6,406 nt of DNA from positions 1-6,406 of the forward strand of contig DATDBU010000112.1 of NCBI GenBank assembly GCA_036524675.1, read 5' to 3'. The stretch's first letter is position 1; each line of letters opens with the position of its first letter. Under the pieces are notes generated by a model. The model was not told where the DNA came from. It did no database searches and was given only the letters and a program-made list of their open reading frames with translations. The translations under genes and the position numbers were made by a program. Source of the stretch: DATDAW01 sp036524675. GTDB lineage: Bacteria; Verrucomicrobiota; Verrucomicrobiia; Chthoniobacterales; DASVRZ01. Below, piece by piece: positions 1 through 6,189 of this stretch.

Positions 1-269
1 TGACCGCGGAGTCGAAAAGTGAACAAAACGGCGCCGGCCTCACCGATTTGAATGAGGAGGACGCGGAGCTTTTTGATCGTTATAACCGGGAGTACAAGGA
101 AAAATTTGGATTCCCGTTCGTCATTTGCGTCCGCGAAAATAAAAAAGACGCCATTCTCACCCAATTCCCGCTTCGTATGGAGCATACGGTTGAGCAGGAA
201 CATTTCACGGCATTGGTGGAAATTTGTAAGATCGCCCGACTTCGTCTCGAGGACCTTATCGCTGGATGA
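1..269 (+). CDS. uraD: OHCU decarboxylase, C-terminal part (5' end outside window)
   Basis: This is the last 88 codons of 2-oxo-4-hydroxy-4-carboxy-5-ureidoimidazoline decarboxylase, which converts OHCU to (S)-allantoin and CO2 in the cytoplasm during urate breakdown. The frame is open from nt 3 with no stop, so the gene enters from upstream; the family is about 160-170 aa, so roughly half is present. Visible signatures are SKSEQ (codons 4-8; the Glu of the SxxEQ motif is catalytic in characterised members), then AGL, then KFGFPFVICVRE, and a C-terminal helix ending KIARLRLEDL. The conserved catalytic His lies in the missing N-terminal half. An internal ATG at 48 is not the start, because SKSEQ and AGL lie upstream of it. 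The stop overlaps the uraH start as ATGA at 266-269, implying translational coupling. The family call is very secure. Confidence 0.93.
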   Translation, partial: TAESKSEQNGAGLTDLNEEDAELFDRYNREYKEKFGFPFVICVRENKKDAILTQFPLRMEHTVEQEHFTALVEICKIARLRLEDLIAG

Positions 270-595
270 AAGGAAAGCTCAGCACTCATGTCCTGGATGT
301 CGTCAAAGGAGGTCCCGCCGCCGGAATGAAGTTGGAATTGTGGTCATTTGATCGCAAGGAGCTGCTGAAAACGGTTTTGACCAACGACGACGGACGAACG
401 GACAGCCCCTTACTGGCAGCCGATGAGATCGCTGAAGGAACTTACGAAATTCTTTTTCACGCAGGCGACTATTTCGGGCAAAATTCTTTCCTGGATGTAA
501 TCCCGCTTCGTTTTAAAATCAGTGACCCGAATGCGGGCTATCACGTGCCCTTGCTGTGCAGTCCGTGGACGTACAGCACCTACCGCGGAAGCTAA
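266..595 (+). CDS. uraH: 5-hydroxyisourate hydrolase (transthyretin-like)
   Basis: A 109-aa cytoplasmic enzyme that hydrolyses 5-hydroxyisourate, the product of urate oxidation, to OHCU, which the upstream gene product then decarboxylates. The family hallmarks are all seen: LSTHVLD near the N-terminus (His8), GRTD at residues 43-46 (Arg44), YHVPLL at 92-97 (His93), and the diagnostic C-terminal tetrapeptide YRGS at 106-109, which separates HIU hydrolases from vertebrate transthyretin. The length is typical, and there is no signal peptide or peroxisomal tag, as expected for a bacterial form. The start at 266 overlaps the uraD stop (ATGA), with a purine-rich GAGGAC at 249-254 upstream as a possible ribosome site. 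The pair uraD-uraH is a classic neighbourhood. The urate-oxidising step is not in this window. Confidence 0.95.
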   Translation: MKGKLSTHVLDVVKGGPAAGMKLELWSFDRKELLKTVLTNDDGRTDSPLLAADEIAEGTYEILFHAGDYFGQNSFLDVIPLRFKISDPNAGYHVPLLCSPWTYSTYRGS

Positions 596-599
596 CAGA

Positions 600-1772
600 A
601 TGCGGGCGACTTCTTTCCGCAAGATCGCGGAGCAAATCATGGCGCGTTGCGATGAACTGGCCGCGATCACCGACGAGTCGGGCGGAATCACGCGCACTTT
701 TCACTCACCCGCGATGCAGCGTGCCAACGCTCTCGCCGGCTCGTGGATGAATGCCGCCGGTTTAGAGGTCTCCGAAGACGCTGCCTTTAATCTCATCGGA
801 CGGTGGCCATCGGCTAATGCGAAAGCCAAAACACTCCTGCTGGGCTCTCATCTGGATACTGTCCGTGACGCAGGAAAATACGACGGCCCTCTCGGTGTCG
901 TTCTCGCGCTCGCCACCGTCGAGCATCTGAAGCAGCAGGGGATCGAGCTCCCATTTCATGTCGAAATTATCGGATTCTCTGACGAGGAGGGAGTGCGCTA
1001 TCAAACCGCCTATCTGGGCAGCCGCGCCATCGCCGGGACACTAACCAAAAAGGATCTCGACTTGATTCAGGAAAAGGGGATCGAAAAAGCGAAACGCCCC
1101 AAAGGTGAATTTTTCGCCTACACGGAGGTGCATATTGAGCAAGGGCCGGTTTTGCAGGCGCGCAACCGGGCTGTCGGCCTTGTTACGGCTATTGCAAGCC
1201 AGTCCCGCATCCGGATTGGTTTCAAAGGCTCGGCAGGCCACGCAGGCACGACGCCGATGGACCTGCGCCGCGATGCAATGGCCGGCGCTGCCGAATTTAT
1301 TGTCCTCGTAGAAAAATGCGGAGTGACCGCGACGGTCGGCCAGTTGGAAGCCATTCCCGGAGCCAGCAATGTAATACCCGGCGAGGTTCGTCTGACTCTC
1401 GATATTCGTGATCAGAAGGATGCGAAGCGAATTGCTGCAATTGGCGCGCTGAAGACAAAGGCAGAGGCGATTGCCAAAAAACGCGGGTTGGAGTTAACCT
1501 GGAAAGTCATGCAGGAAACTTCCTCCGTTCCTTGTGACCCGGATTTGATGGCGTTGCTCAAGAAAGCCATTCTCAGGCACGAGGGCGAAGTTATTTCTCT
1601 TCCTAGCGGCGCGGGGCACGATGCTGCGGCTATTTCCCGGATCTGTCCCGTCGCGATGCTTTTTATACGTTGCAAGGACGGGATCAGCCACAATCCTGCC
1701 GAATCGGTTCGAGCGCCGGACGTTGCCAAAGCTGCTGCGGTGTTGGCAGATTACATTGTTAGCTTGAAATGA
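600..1772 (+). CDS. allC: Allantoate amidohydrolase (M20 metallopeptidase family)
   Basis: A 390-aa zinc/manganese-type amidohydrolase of the M20 AllC/N-carbamoyl-amino-acid hydrolase group, predicted to convert allantoate to ureidoglycine, NH3 and CO2. Metal-site motifs in order: GSHLDT (His84, Asp86), KYDGPLGV (Asp95), SDEEG (Asp128-Glu129-Glu130, with general base and metal ligand), HIEQGP (His178), and near the C-terminus GAGHDAAAI and DGISHNPAE (His364). The lid-domain segment SAGHAGTTPM and SNVIPGEV are also typical of the group. I chose ATG 600, which is 4 bp after the uraH stop with GGAA about 9 bases before it. The longer reading from ATG 522 would overlap the conserved uraH C-terminus and add a non-homologous, Cys/Arg-rich extension. 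Relatives act on carbamoyl-amino acids or ureidoglycolate. The operon, including a separate ureidoglycolate lyase, favours allantoate. The stop overlaps lrgA as ATGA. Confidence 0.88.
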   Translation: MRATSFRKIAEQIMARCDELAAITDESGGITRTFHSPAMQRANALAGSWMNAAGLEVSEDAAFNLIGRWPSANAKAKTLLLGSHLDTVRDAGKYDGPLGVVLALATVEHLKQQGIELPFHVEIIGFSDEEGVRYQTAYLGSRAIAGTLTKKDLDLIQEKGIEKAKRPKGEFFAYTEVHIEQGPVLQARNRAVGLVTAIASQSRIRIGFKGSAGHAGTTPMDLRRDAMAGAAEFIVLVEKCGVTATVGQLEAIPGASNVIPGEVRLTLDIRDQKDAKRIAAIGALKTKAEAIAKKRGLELTWKVMQETSSVPCDPDLMALLKKAILRHEGEVISLPSGAGHDAAAISRICPVAMLFIRCKDGISHNPAESVRAPDVAKAAAVLADYIVSLK

Positions 1773-2143
1773 AACCGTTCCTTGTTCAAGCCGGTCAACT
1801 TGTGCTCGGAATGGTTGTTTTTTGTTTGTTTTTGGCTGCAGGCATTCAGATCAAGGCCTGGCTGCACCTGATCATTCCCGGAAATGTCGTCGGCCTTTTC
1901 CTGCTGCTTGCTGCGATCGCCTTGAAAGTCATCCCCTTATCCTGGATCGAATCTTCGAGCAAATGGCTTTTGTTTTTTATGCCAATGCTCTTCGTCCCAA
2001 TCTACGTCGGTGCGGGCAACTATAAAACGCTTTGGGCGCAATGGGGATGGCTGCTGGTACCGTCGCTGATCGTTGCTGTCGCCGTCATGTGGATTGCGGT
2101 GGGTCATCTTGCACAATGGGTCTTTAGGAAAAGGGAATCATGA
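1769..2143 (+). CDS. lrgA: LrgA/CidA family membrane protein
   Basis: A 124-aa integral membrane protein of the CidA/LrgA family. Four hydrophobic segments are seen at about residues 8-26, 31-52, 64-82 and 93-116, with a basic C-terminal tail (FRKRES). Family signatures are IPGNVVGLFLL (cf. the common IPGxxxGLxLL) in segment 2 and FFMPMLFVPIYVG in segment 3. The family was first described as holin/antiholin-like regulators of autolysis. Later work showed that LrgAB pairs move small carboxylates: pyruvate in Bacillus subtilis, and glycolate/glycerate by the plant LrgAB fusion PLGG1. Here the gene overlaps the allC stop by ATGA (1769-1772) and overlaps lrgB the same way. The inference is a subunit of a two-component transporter for a ureide-pathway metabolite. 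The family is certain; the substrate is not shown by the sequence. Confidence 0.9.
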   Translation: MKPFLVQAGQLVLGMVVFCLFLAAGIQIKAWLHLIIPGNVVGLFLLLAAIALKVIPLSWIESSSKWLLFFMPMLFVPIYVGAGNYKTLWAQWGWLLVPSLIVAVAVMWIAVGHLAQWVFRKRES

Positions 2144-2817
2144 GTCTGGTTGTCTGGAGTATACTAACCATTGCGATTTATTTCGCCATACGCTGGATTT
2201 TCCTGAAGACCAGGCAATCGCTTTTGCATCCCGTTCTCTGGGGAACCGTTGCGCTGATCGCGTTGATTGAGTTAACCGGTCATTCGTATAAAGATTACGC
2301 AGCCGAAACACAGTGGCTTGTATGGTTGTTAGGTCCTGCCGTCGTTGCGCTTGCTGTGCCGGTTTATAAAATGCGTGGCCTAATTTTTTCGAATTTCGTC
2401 CCGCTGGCTGTTGTTGTGGTTATTGCGGTGCTTTTCAGCGTAGTCAGCATCGACCTGATGCTTTTTGCCTTTCCCTTGGACCGAGCTGTTATCAAATCGC
2501 TAACCTTGAAATCCATAACCGCTCCGGTGGCATTCGAGCTTTCCAGGGAAAACGGCGGCATTCCTGAGTTGACAGCAATCGGTGTCATGTTTGCTGGAAT
2601 CATGGGCGCCATCCTCGGCCCCTGGGTCCTGAGGATTTCCAAGGTAAATGACCCGAAGGCAATCGGATTGGCGCTGGGAACGACTTCGCACGGCGTCGGC
2701 ACGGCGCGGGCTCTCGAACTCGGTGAAACTCACGGCGCTTTTGCCTCCATTGGGATGTCGTGCTCGGCAATGGCGGCTTCGGTTATTTGCCCGATTTTGC
2801 TGAAATACCTGATTTGA
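2140..2817 (+). CDS. lrgB: LrgB/CidB/YohK family membrane protein
   Basis: A 225-aa polytopic membrane protein and obligate partner of the LrgA-type protein just upstream. I count about six hydrophobic segments (near residues 2-20, 28-47, 58-75, 83-112, 145-168, 200-222). The signature core is well conserved: KSITAPVAFELS (124-135), GGIPELTA, GAILGPWVLR, and GLALGTTSHGVGTARALE starting at residue 176 (His184, Arg190), the most invariant part of the family. The length is normal for the family. The start at 2140 overlaps the lrgA stop (ATGA) and has a strong purine-rich ribosome site, AGGAAAAGGG, at 2126-2135. The stop codon is followed with no gap by the allA start. The plant chloroplast LrgAB fusion PLGG1 exports glycolate, a close relative of the glyoxylate made by the next gene. 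Carboxylate or ureide transport is my inference; a holin-like role is less likely in this operon. Confidence 0.92.
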   Translation: MSLVVWSILTIAIYFAIRWIFLKTRQSLLHPVLWGTVALIALIELTGHSYKDYAAETQWLVWLLGPAVVALAVPVYKMRGLIFSNFVPLAVVVVIAVLFSVVSIDLMLFAFPLDRAVIKSLTLKSITAPVAFELSRENGGIPELTAIGVMFAGIMGAILGPWVLRISKVNDPKAIGLALGTTSHGVGTARALELGETHGAFASIGMSCSAMAASVICPILLKYLI

Positions 2818-3333
2818 ATGAAGGCATTAAAAATCGAACCGCTCACACGTGAAGCTTTCGCCCTATTTGGCGACGTAATCGAACTGGCCGGTTCAAAAAA
2901 CTATTTGATCAATCTGGGTTCCACCCGCCGCTTTCATGATTTGGCGAATGTCGATGTTAGCCAGGGAGGAGGCCATGCGCTCATCAATGTCTTCCGCGGC
3001 GAACCTCGCGTTCTTCCGTTTGAGGTGAAGATGATGGAACGCCATCCGCTTGGCAGCCAGGCTTTTATTCCGCTGACAGACCGGCCTTATCTGATTGTCG
3101 TGGCAACCGCAGGAGAGCTCGATCCCGAGGGCCTTCGGGCCTTTGTTACGCAGGGGTGGCAAGGTGTTAACTATGCGCGCGGTGTCTGGCATCATCCGCT
3201 GCTGGCGCTCTACGAGACAAGTGATTTTATCGTCGTCGACCGAGGAGGGCCGGGCAACAATTGCGATGAGAAGGATCTTCCAGAATCTCTCTGGTTAACA
3301 AGCGACCGGGCGGATTGTAGCCTGGAAGGTTGA
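2818..3333 (+). CDS. allA: Ureidoglycolate lyase (AllA family)
   Basis: A 171-aa cytoplasmic enzyme of the ureidoglycolate lyase/hydrolase family (E. coli AllA is 160 aa), which splits (S)-ureidoglycolate into glyoxylate and urea, the last step of the ureide pathway. Visible signatures are LTREAFALFGDVIE at the N-terminus, NVFRGEPR, the diagnostic ERHPLGSQAFIP (His76), YLIVVA, and GVWHHPLLAL (His125, His126) on the cupin-like barrel, followed by FIVVDRGGPG. The start ATG abuts the lrgB stop with no spacer and has no clear ribosome site, so translation probably depends on coupling to lrgB. It is the last recognisable pathway gene of the cluster. Use of an urea-releasing lyase predicts that the host either excretes urea or has urease elsewhere. 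Confidence 0.93.
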   Translation: MKALKIEPLTREAFALFGDVIELAGSKNYLINLGSTRRFHDLANVDVSQGGGHALINVFRGEPRVLPFEVKMMERHPLGSQAFIPLTDRPYLIVVATAGELDPEGLRAFVTQGWQGVNYARGVWHHPLLALYETSDFIVVDRGGPGNNCDEKDLPESLWLTSDRADCSLEG

Positions 3334-3372
3334 AGCGGCGCCTGCTTCCGCTTTGGGGACTCCTTTTGTGAA

Positions 3373-4815
3373 GTGACCGATTTACCGGATAACAACGAGG
3401 CTGCGGTAATTGGCTCGGGCCCGAATGGACTTGCTGCGGCGATCGCCCTGGCGCGGAAAGGCGCCAGGGTTACGGTTTTCGAAGCCAGGGCAACGATTGG
3501 CGGCGCGGTACGGTCGGAGGAGTTAACATTACCGGGGTTTATCCACGATGTTTGCTCGAGCGTGTACCCCATGGCAATAGGGTCGCCCTTTTTCCGGGAG
3601 CTGCCGTTACAGAAACACGGATTGGAATGGGCGCATCCGCGGATTCCGCTGGCGCATCCACTCGATGGCGGCGAAGCGGCCGTTTTGTATCGTTCCGTCC
3701 GAGAAACTGCGGACGAACTGGGTTCGGATGGCACAGCATACCGGAGCGTGATGCAGCCGCTGGCGGATCGCTGGGATGTTTTCGCGGAAGAGATCCTCGG
3801 CCCGATGCTGCATCTTCCACGTCACCCGATTTTGCTCGCTCGGTTTGGTTTGAATGCGTTGCAACCGGTGACCTGGTTTGCAAACGGAAGGTTTCGCGGA
3901 GCACGGGCAAAAGCTCTTTTTGCGGGCCTCGCCGCTCACTCGTTTCTGCCATTGGACGCTCCGTCGTCATCAGCGATCGGTTTGGTGTTGGGGGCTGCGG
4001 GGCATGCTGTCGGCTGGCCATTCGCGAGTGGTGGGTCCAGGAATCTATCCGCGGCTTTGGGGCGCTATTTAGAGGCGCTCGGGGGAGTCGTCCGCAGCGG
4101 AACCGCAGTGAGCGACTTGCAGTCCATCGGTGATAAGAGGGCGTTCTTTTTCGATACCTCGCCCCGCCAATTGCTGGACGTCTGTGGCAAAGTCTTGCCA
4201 GTCCGTTATGCGAAAAAGCTGTCTCGCTTCAAGTATGGTCCTGGCGTTTTCAAGATCGACTATGCGCTCAGTGAGCCGATTCCCTGGGCCGCAGAGGCGT
4301 GCCGGAAGGCCGGGACTATTCATGTGGGCGGCACTATTGAGGAAATCCGCCTCGCAGAAGCTTGTGTGGCCCATGGCGCGCACCCAGAGCACCCGTTTGT
4401 TCTTGTGGGTCAGCCAGGCACTGCCGACGCGTCCCGTGCTCCAGCCGGGAAGCATACGGCTTGGGCGTACTGCCACGTGCCCAATGGCTCGGAGCGTGAC
4501 ATGACCGCGCTCATCGAAGCGCAGATCGAACGATTTGCACCCGGGTTCCGCGACGTCATCCTGGCTCGGCACAGTAAAAACACCGCTGAATTTCAGCGCT
4601 ATAACGCGAATCTCATCGGAGGCGAGATCAACGGCGGTCTGGCAAGCCTCGCTCAACTTATTGCGCGACCGATTTTCCACTCTGACCCCTACCGGGTCCC
4701 AGGGCGGAACATTTGGCTCTGTTCTGCGTCCACTCCACCCGGCGGAGGTGTCCACGGGATGTGCGGCTGGCGGGCGGCGTGCAGCGCTCTCGGCACCCTC
4801 AAGTTCGACGTATGA
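3373..4815 (+). CDS. FAD-dependent oxidoreductase, PYROXD2/phytoene-desaturase-like
   Basis: A 480-aa flavoprotein of the amine-oxidase/phytoene-desaturase superfamily. The N-terminus carries the Rossmann dinucleotide motif VIGSGPNGLAAA (Gly14, Gly16, Gly19), ending in Glu37 of VTVFEA, which would bind the FAD ribose, then IGGAVRSEE. Mid-protein YGPGVFKIDYAL (from about nt 4234) and the C-terminal CSASTPPGGGVHGMCG (residues 450-465) match the PYROXD2-like subgroup, whose substrates are mostly unknown. No signal peptide or membrane segment is evident. The start is GTG 3373, preceded by GGGGA at 3355-3359. No upstream in-frame alternative follows the allA stop, and the first internal ATG lies at the Rossmann motif and would remove it. 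It lies 39 bp downstream of allA on the same strand, so it may be co-transcribed, but nothing shows a ureide role. The family is confident; the reaction is unknown. Confidence 0.82.
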   Translation: MTDLPDNNEAAVIGSGPNGLAAAIALARKGARVTVFEARATIGGAVRSEELTLPGFIHDVCSSVYPMAIGSPFFRELPLQKHGLEWAHPRIPLAHPLDGGEAAVLYRSVRETADELGSDGTAYRSVMQPLADRWDVFAEEILGPMLHLPRHPILLARFGLNALQPVTWFANGRFRGARAKALFAGLAAHSFLPLDAPSSSAIGLVLGAAGHAVGWPFASGGSRNLSAALGRYLEALGGVVRSGTAVSDLQSIGDKRAFFFDTSPRQLLDVCGKVLPVRYAKKLSRFKYGPGVFKIDYALSEPIPWAAEACRKAGTIHVGGTIEEIRLAEACVAHGAHPEHPFVLVGQPGTADASRAPAGKHTAWAYCHVPNGSERDMTALIEAQIERFAPGFRDVILARHSKNTAEFQRYNANLIGGEINGGLASLAQLIARPIFHSDPYRVPGRNIWLCSASTPPGGGVHGMCGWRAACSALGTLKFDV

Positions 4816-4869
4816 ATTTGGAAACCCCTGGCGCGTATGCCCGCAGCGGACAATGCTAGGCACTTGAAC

Positions 4870-5781
4870 ATGATCCCCTTCCAGTTCGTTAGGATAGCCG
4901 CAATATCCGTATTGGCGTTCGCTGGATGGCCAACTGTGTGTACCGCTGAGATTCTCGCTGAAAACGCGACAAGCAATGGAAGCACTCCGGGCGAACCTGT
5001 CATTTTGCCCACATTTCCGCGTAAGGGCGGAACTATTTATTTGGATTCGGCGGTATTGCCGAAAATCCATGCTCATCCTCCACTTCTTGCTGATCCGGCA
5101 TCAACGCCCGCTCCGGACGTTGCCAGCAAGAATCGTCCTGCGCGCCAGCCGGATCCCGCTGTTGTCGCTGAGATGCAACAACTATCTCAGGCCGGGCTGG
5201 ACGCTTTCGCCAAGGGCAACGATGCCGTCGCTTGGGAGAACCTGGATAAAGCTGACAAACTGGTGCCCAATCAGGCCTCTATCCAGATTTGCAAAGCGCT
5301 CATTCTGAACCGGCGAGGGAAAATCGCGGAAGCTGCCGTCCTATACGATCGAGCCGTCGAAATTCAGCCAAAAAGCGTCCCGATGCGGGCAATGCGCGCC
5401 GGTTTTCGGATGGACCAAAAGGAGTATGCTAAAGCCCGGGAGGATTTGATGGCAGCCATGGAAGTCGCTCCAGGCGATGAAGGATTGCGATTCAATGTAA
5501 TTATAACGTATTTGTTGGAGAAAAACCGCAAGGCTGCACGGTTGGAACTCGATAAGTTCAAGCAGCCAAGCGACACGGCCGCATACTATTTTGCGTCTTC
5601 TGCCGTGGCGTATTCCGGTGGTCAGGTAAAGAGCTCCATAGATTGGATTTCGAGTGGCTACCGTATTTTCGGCGTCCGACGGTGCACGCCTTTTTATACG
5701 ACGCTCCGAAGAGCTGGCCTGCTTAAGGTGCTGAACAAACCCTATTACCCGGGACTGACACTCGGAGGCGTAAAGGAGTAG
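4870..5781 (+). CDS. Secreted tetratricopeptide-repeat protein
   Basis: A 303-aa protein that I recognise only by architecture. Residues 1-26 look like a Sec signal peptide: short basic region FVR, hydrophobic AAISVLAFAG, and a likely cleavage after VCTA. A Pro/Ala-rich linker follows to about residue 95. Residues 106-269 contain about five TPR-like helical repeats of 31-34 residues, the clearest being AEAAVLYDRAVEIQP and AKAREDLMAAMEVAPG; the fourth and fifth are degenerate. The protein ends with an Arg/Tyr-rich tail. I prefer ATG 4870 (AGG at 4858-4860 in front) over ATG 4837, which would add 11 polar residues before the signal peptide. The gene begins 54 bp after the oxidoreductase stop. 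Expected location is the periplasm or cell surface, as a protein-protein scaffold; no catalytic domain is seen and the function is unknown. Confidence 0.75.
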   Translation: MIPFQFVRIAAISVLAFAGWPTVCTAEILAENATSNGSTPGEPVILPTFPRKGGTIYLDSAVLPKIHAHPPLLADPASTPAPDVASKNRPARQPDPAVVAEMQQLSQAGLDAFAKGNDAVAWENLDKADKLVPNQASIQICKALILNRRGKIAEAAVLYDRAVEIQPKSVPMRAMRAGFRMDQKEYAKAREDLMAAMEVAPGDEGLRFNVIITYLLEKNRKAARLELDKFKQPSDTAAYYFASSAVAYSGGQVKSSIDWISSGYRIFGVRRCTPFYTTLRRAGLLKVLNKPYYPGLTLGGVKE

Positions 5782-5857
5782 GGGAATCTGAGACCTGAAA
5801 CAAAATGGAGTCGATATTGACGAGAGAATTTTAGGTGATGAGGAGCGAAAAAACCGT

Positions 5858-5885
5858 TTGCCCCTGCCCACAACCGGGTTATTTT
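5858..5885 (+). promoter_or_regulatory. Weak candidate promoter for tRNA-Gln
   Basis: In the 131-bp gap between the TPR gene and the tRNA, TTGCCC (5858-5863) and TATTTT (5880-5885), spaced by 16 bases, each match 4 of 6 bases of the sigma-70 -35 and -10 consensus. They lie about 27 bases before the tRNA. A short CGGG/CCCG inverted repeat (5875-5878/5887-5890) overlaps the -10 region. No convincing terminator for the TPR gene is seen in 5782-5857. This is a positional guess only. Confidence 0.22.
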
Positions 5886-5912
5886 TCCCGCCCCTTCCAA
5901 GGGAAACGCGAT

Positions 5913-5986
5913 TGCCTCATGGTGTAATGGTAGCACTGCAGATTCTGGATCTGTGTGTCTAGGTTCGAGTCCTAGTGAGGCAGCCA
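5913..5986 (+). tRNA. tRNA-Gln (anticodon CTG)
   Basis: A complete cloverleaf. The acceptor stem TGCCTCA pairs with TGAGGCA (7/7). The D-arm stem GTG/CAC encloses a loop containing AATGGTAG. The anticodon stem GCAGA/TCTGT (one G-U pair) holds the loop TTCTGGA with anticodon CTG at 5945-5947, reading CAG. There is a 4-base variable region, and the T-arm CTAGG/CCTAG carries loop TTCGAGT. The discriminator G is followed by an encoded CCA (5984-5986). The U-A first pair and G73 are normal for tRNA-Gln. The gene appears intact. An integrase remnant follows it on the same strand, so its 3' end is the likely attachment site of an island. Confidence 0.95.
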
Positions 5987-6017
5987 GCGTAAAAGGCGGA
6001 AACCGTTGAGTTTACGC
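5987..6017. repeat. Inverted repeat directly after tRNA-Gln
   Basis: A perfect 7-bp inverted repeat, GCGTAAA (5987-5993) and TTTACGC (6011-6017), flanks a 17-base spacer that itself contains CGG AAA CCG (5997-6005), giving a possible two-tier hairpin starting at the base after the encoded CCA. No T-run follows, so it is not a canonical intrinsic terminator. It could be a processing structure, or part of an attachment or recombinase-binding region. Confidence 0.5.
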
Positions 6018-6055
6018 GACTTACAAGAATGGCAGCTTCCCCATGATTGGACAAG

Positions 6056-6098
6056 TTGCGCCATTTTAGCCCTTGTTTTTGTCCCAAAAATGGCGCAA
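6056..6098. repeat. 12-bp perfect inverted repeat upstream of the integrase remnant
   Basis: TTGCGCCATTTT (6056-6067) and AAAATGGCGCAA (6087-6098) are exact reverse complements separated by 19 bases. The right arm contains the ATG at 6090 that could be the original start region of the integrase. No U-run follows on either strand, which argues against a terminator. An operator, an element-encoded regulator site, or an integrase/excisionase arm site all fit; the sequence does not decide. Confidence 0.75.
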
Positions 6099-6189
6099 AA
6101 GATTCGGGATGAAGGCCTGGCCGAAGGTCACAAAAATCATTCACGGGGGCCGTCCAACCTTCATGGTCGACGCCAGGCTAACGCGTCGT
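6090..6189 (+). pseudogene. Tyrosine recombinase, N-terminal-like fragment (decayed)
   Basis: In frame 1 (codons from 6100 on), the translation reads RFGMKAWPKVTKI, then GGRPTFMVDARLTRR, to about 6189. It resembles my recollection of the N-terminal opening of tRNA-linked phage-type integrases, with a basic strand followed by a VDARL-like stretch. ATG 6109 is the only ATG that would open this frame upstream of that stretch. ATG 6090 gives MAQK in another frame and would join this frame if one A of the AAAA run at 6097-6100 were removed, so a small frameshift is possible. After 6189 the frame loses resemblance and ends at TGA 6211. The next fragment takes over in frame 2. Homology of this short piece is by eye only. 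Confidence 0.45.

Noticed and set aside
522..599. N-terminal extension of the allantoate amidohydrolase from ATG 522
   Set aside because: It would overlap the conserved YHVPLL...YRGS end of uraH in another frame and adds Cys/Arg-rich sequence unlike the family. ATG 600 fits the family length and the 4-bp gap.
3334..3352. AGCGG/CCGCT hairpin after allA as a terminator
   Set aside because: The stem is only 5 bp with a 9-base loop and has no adjacent T-run, so it is too weak to call.
3210..3734. Minus-strand open frame (174 codons) over the allA end and oxidoreductase start
   Set aside because: It is antisense to AllA and to the Rossmann motif, with a low-complexity Ser/Pro-rich translation and no motif.
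4069..5076. Long open frame on the minus strand (335 codons)
   Set aside because: It lies antisense across the end of the FAD oxidoreductase and the start of the TPR gene, both of which have clear protein signatures. Its translation shows no recognisable motif, so it is a shadow frame.
5341..5871. Minus-strand open frame (176 codons) over the TPR gene
   Set aside because: It is antisense to the TPR repeats, with a Ser/Arg-rich translation and no family feature.
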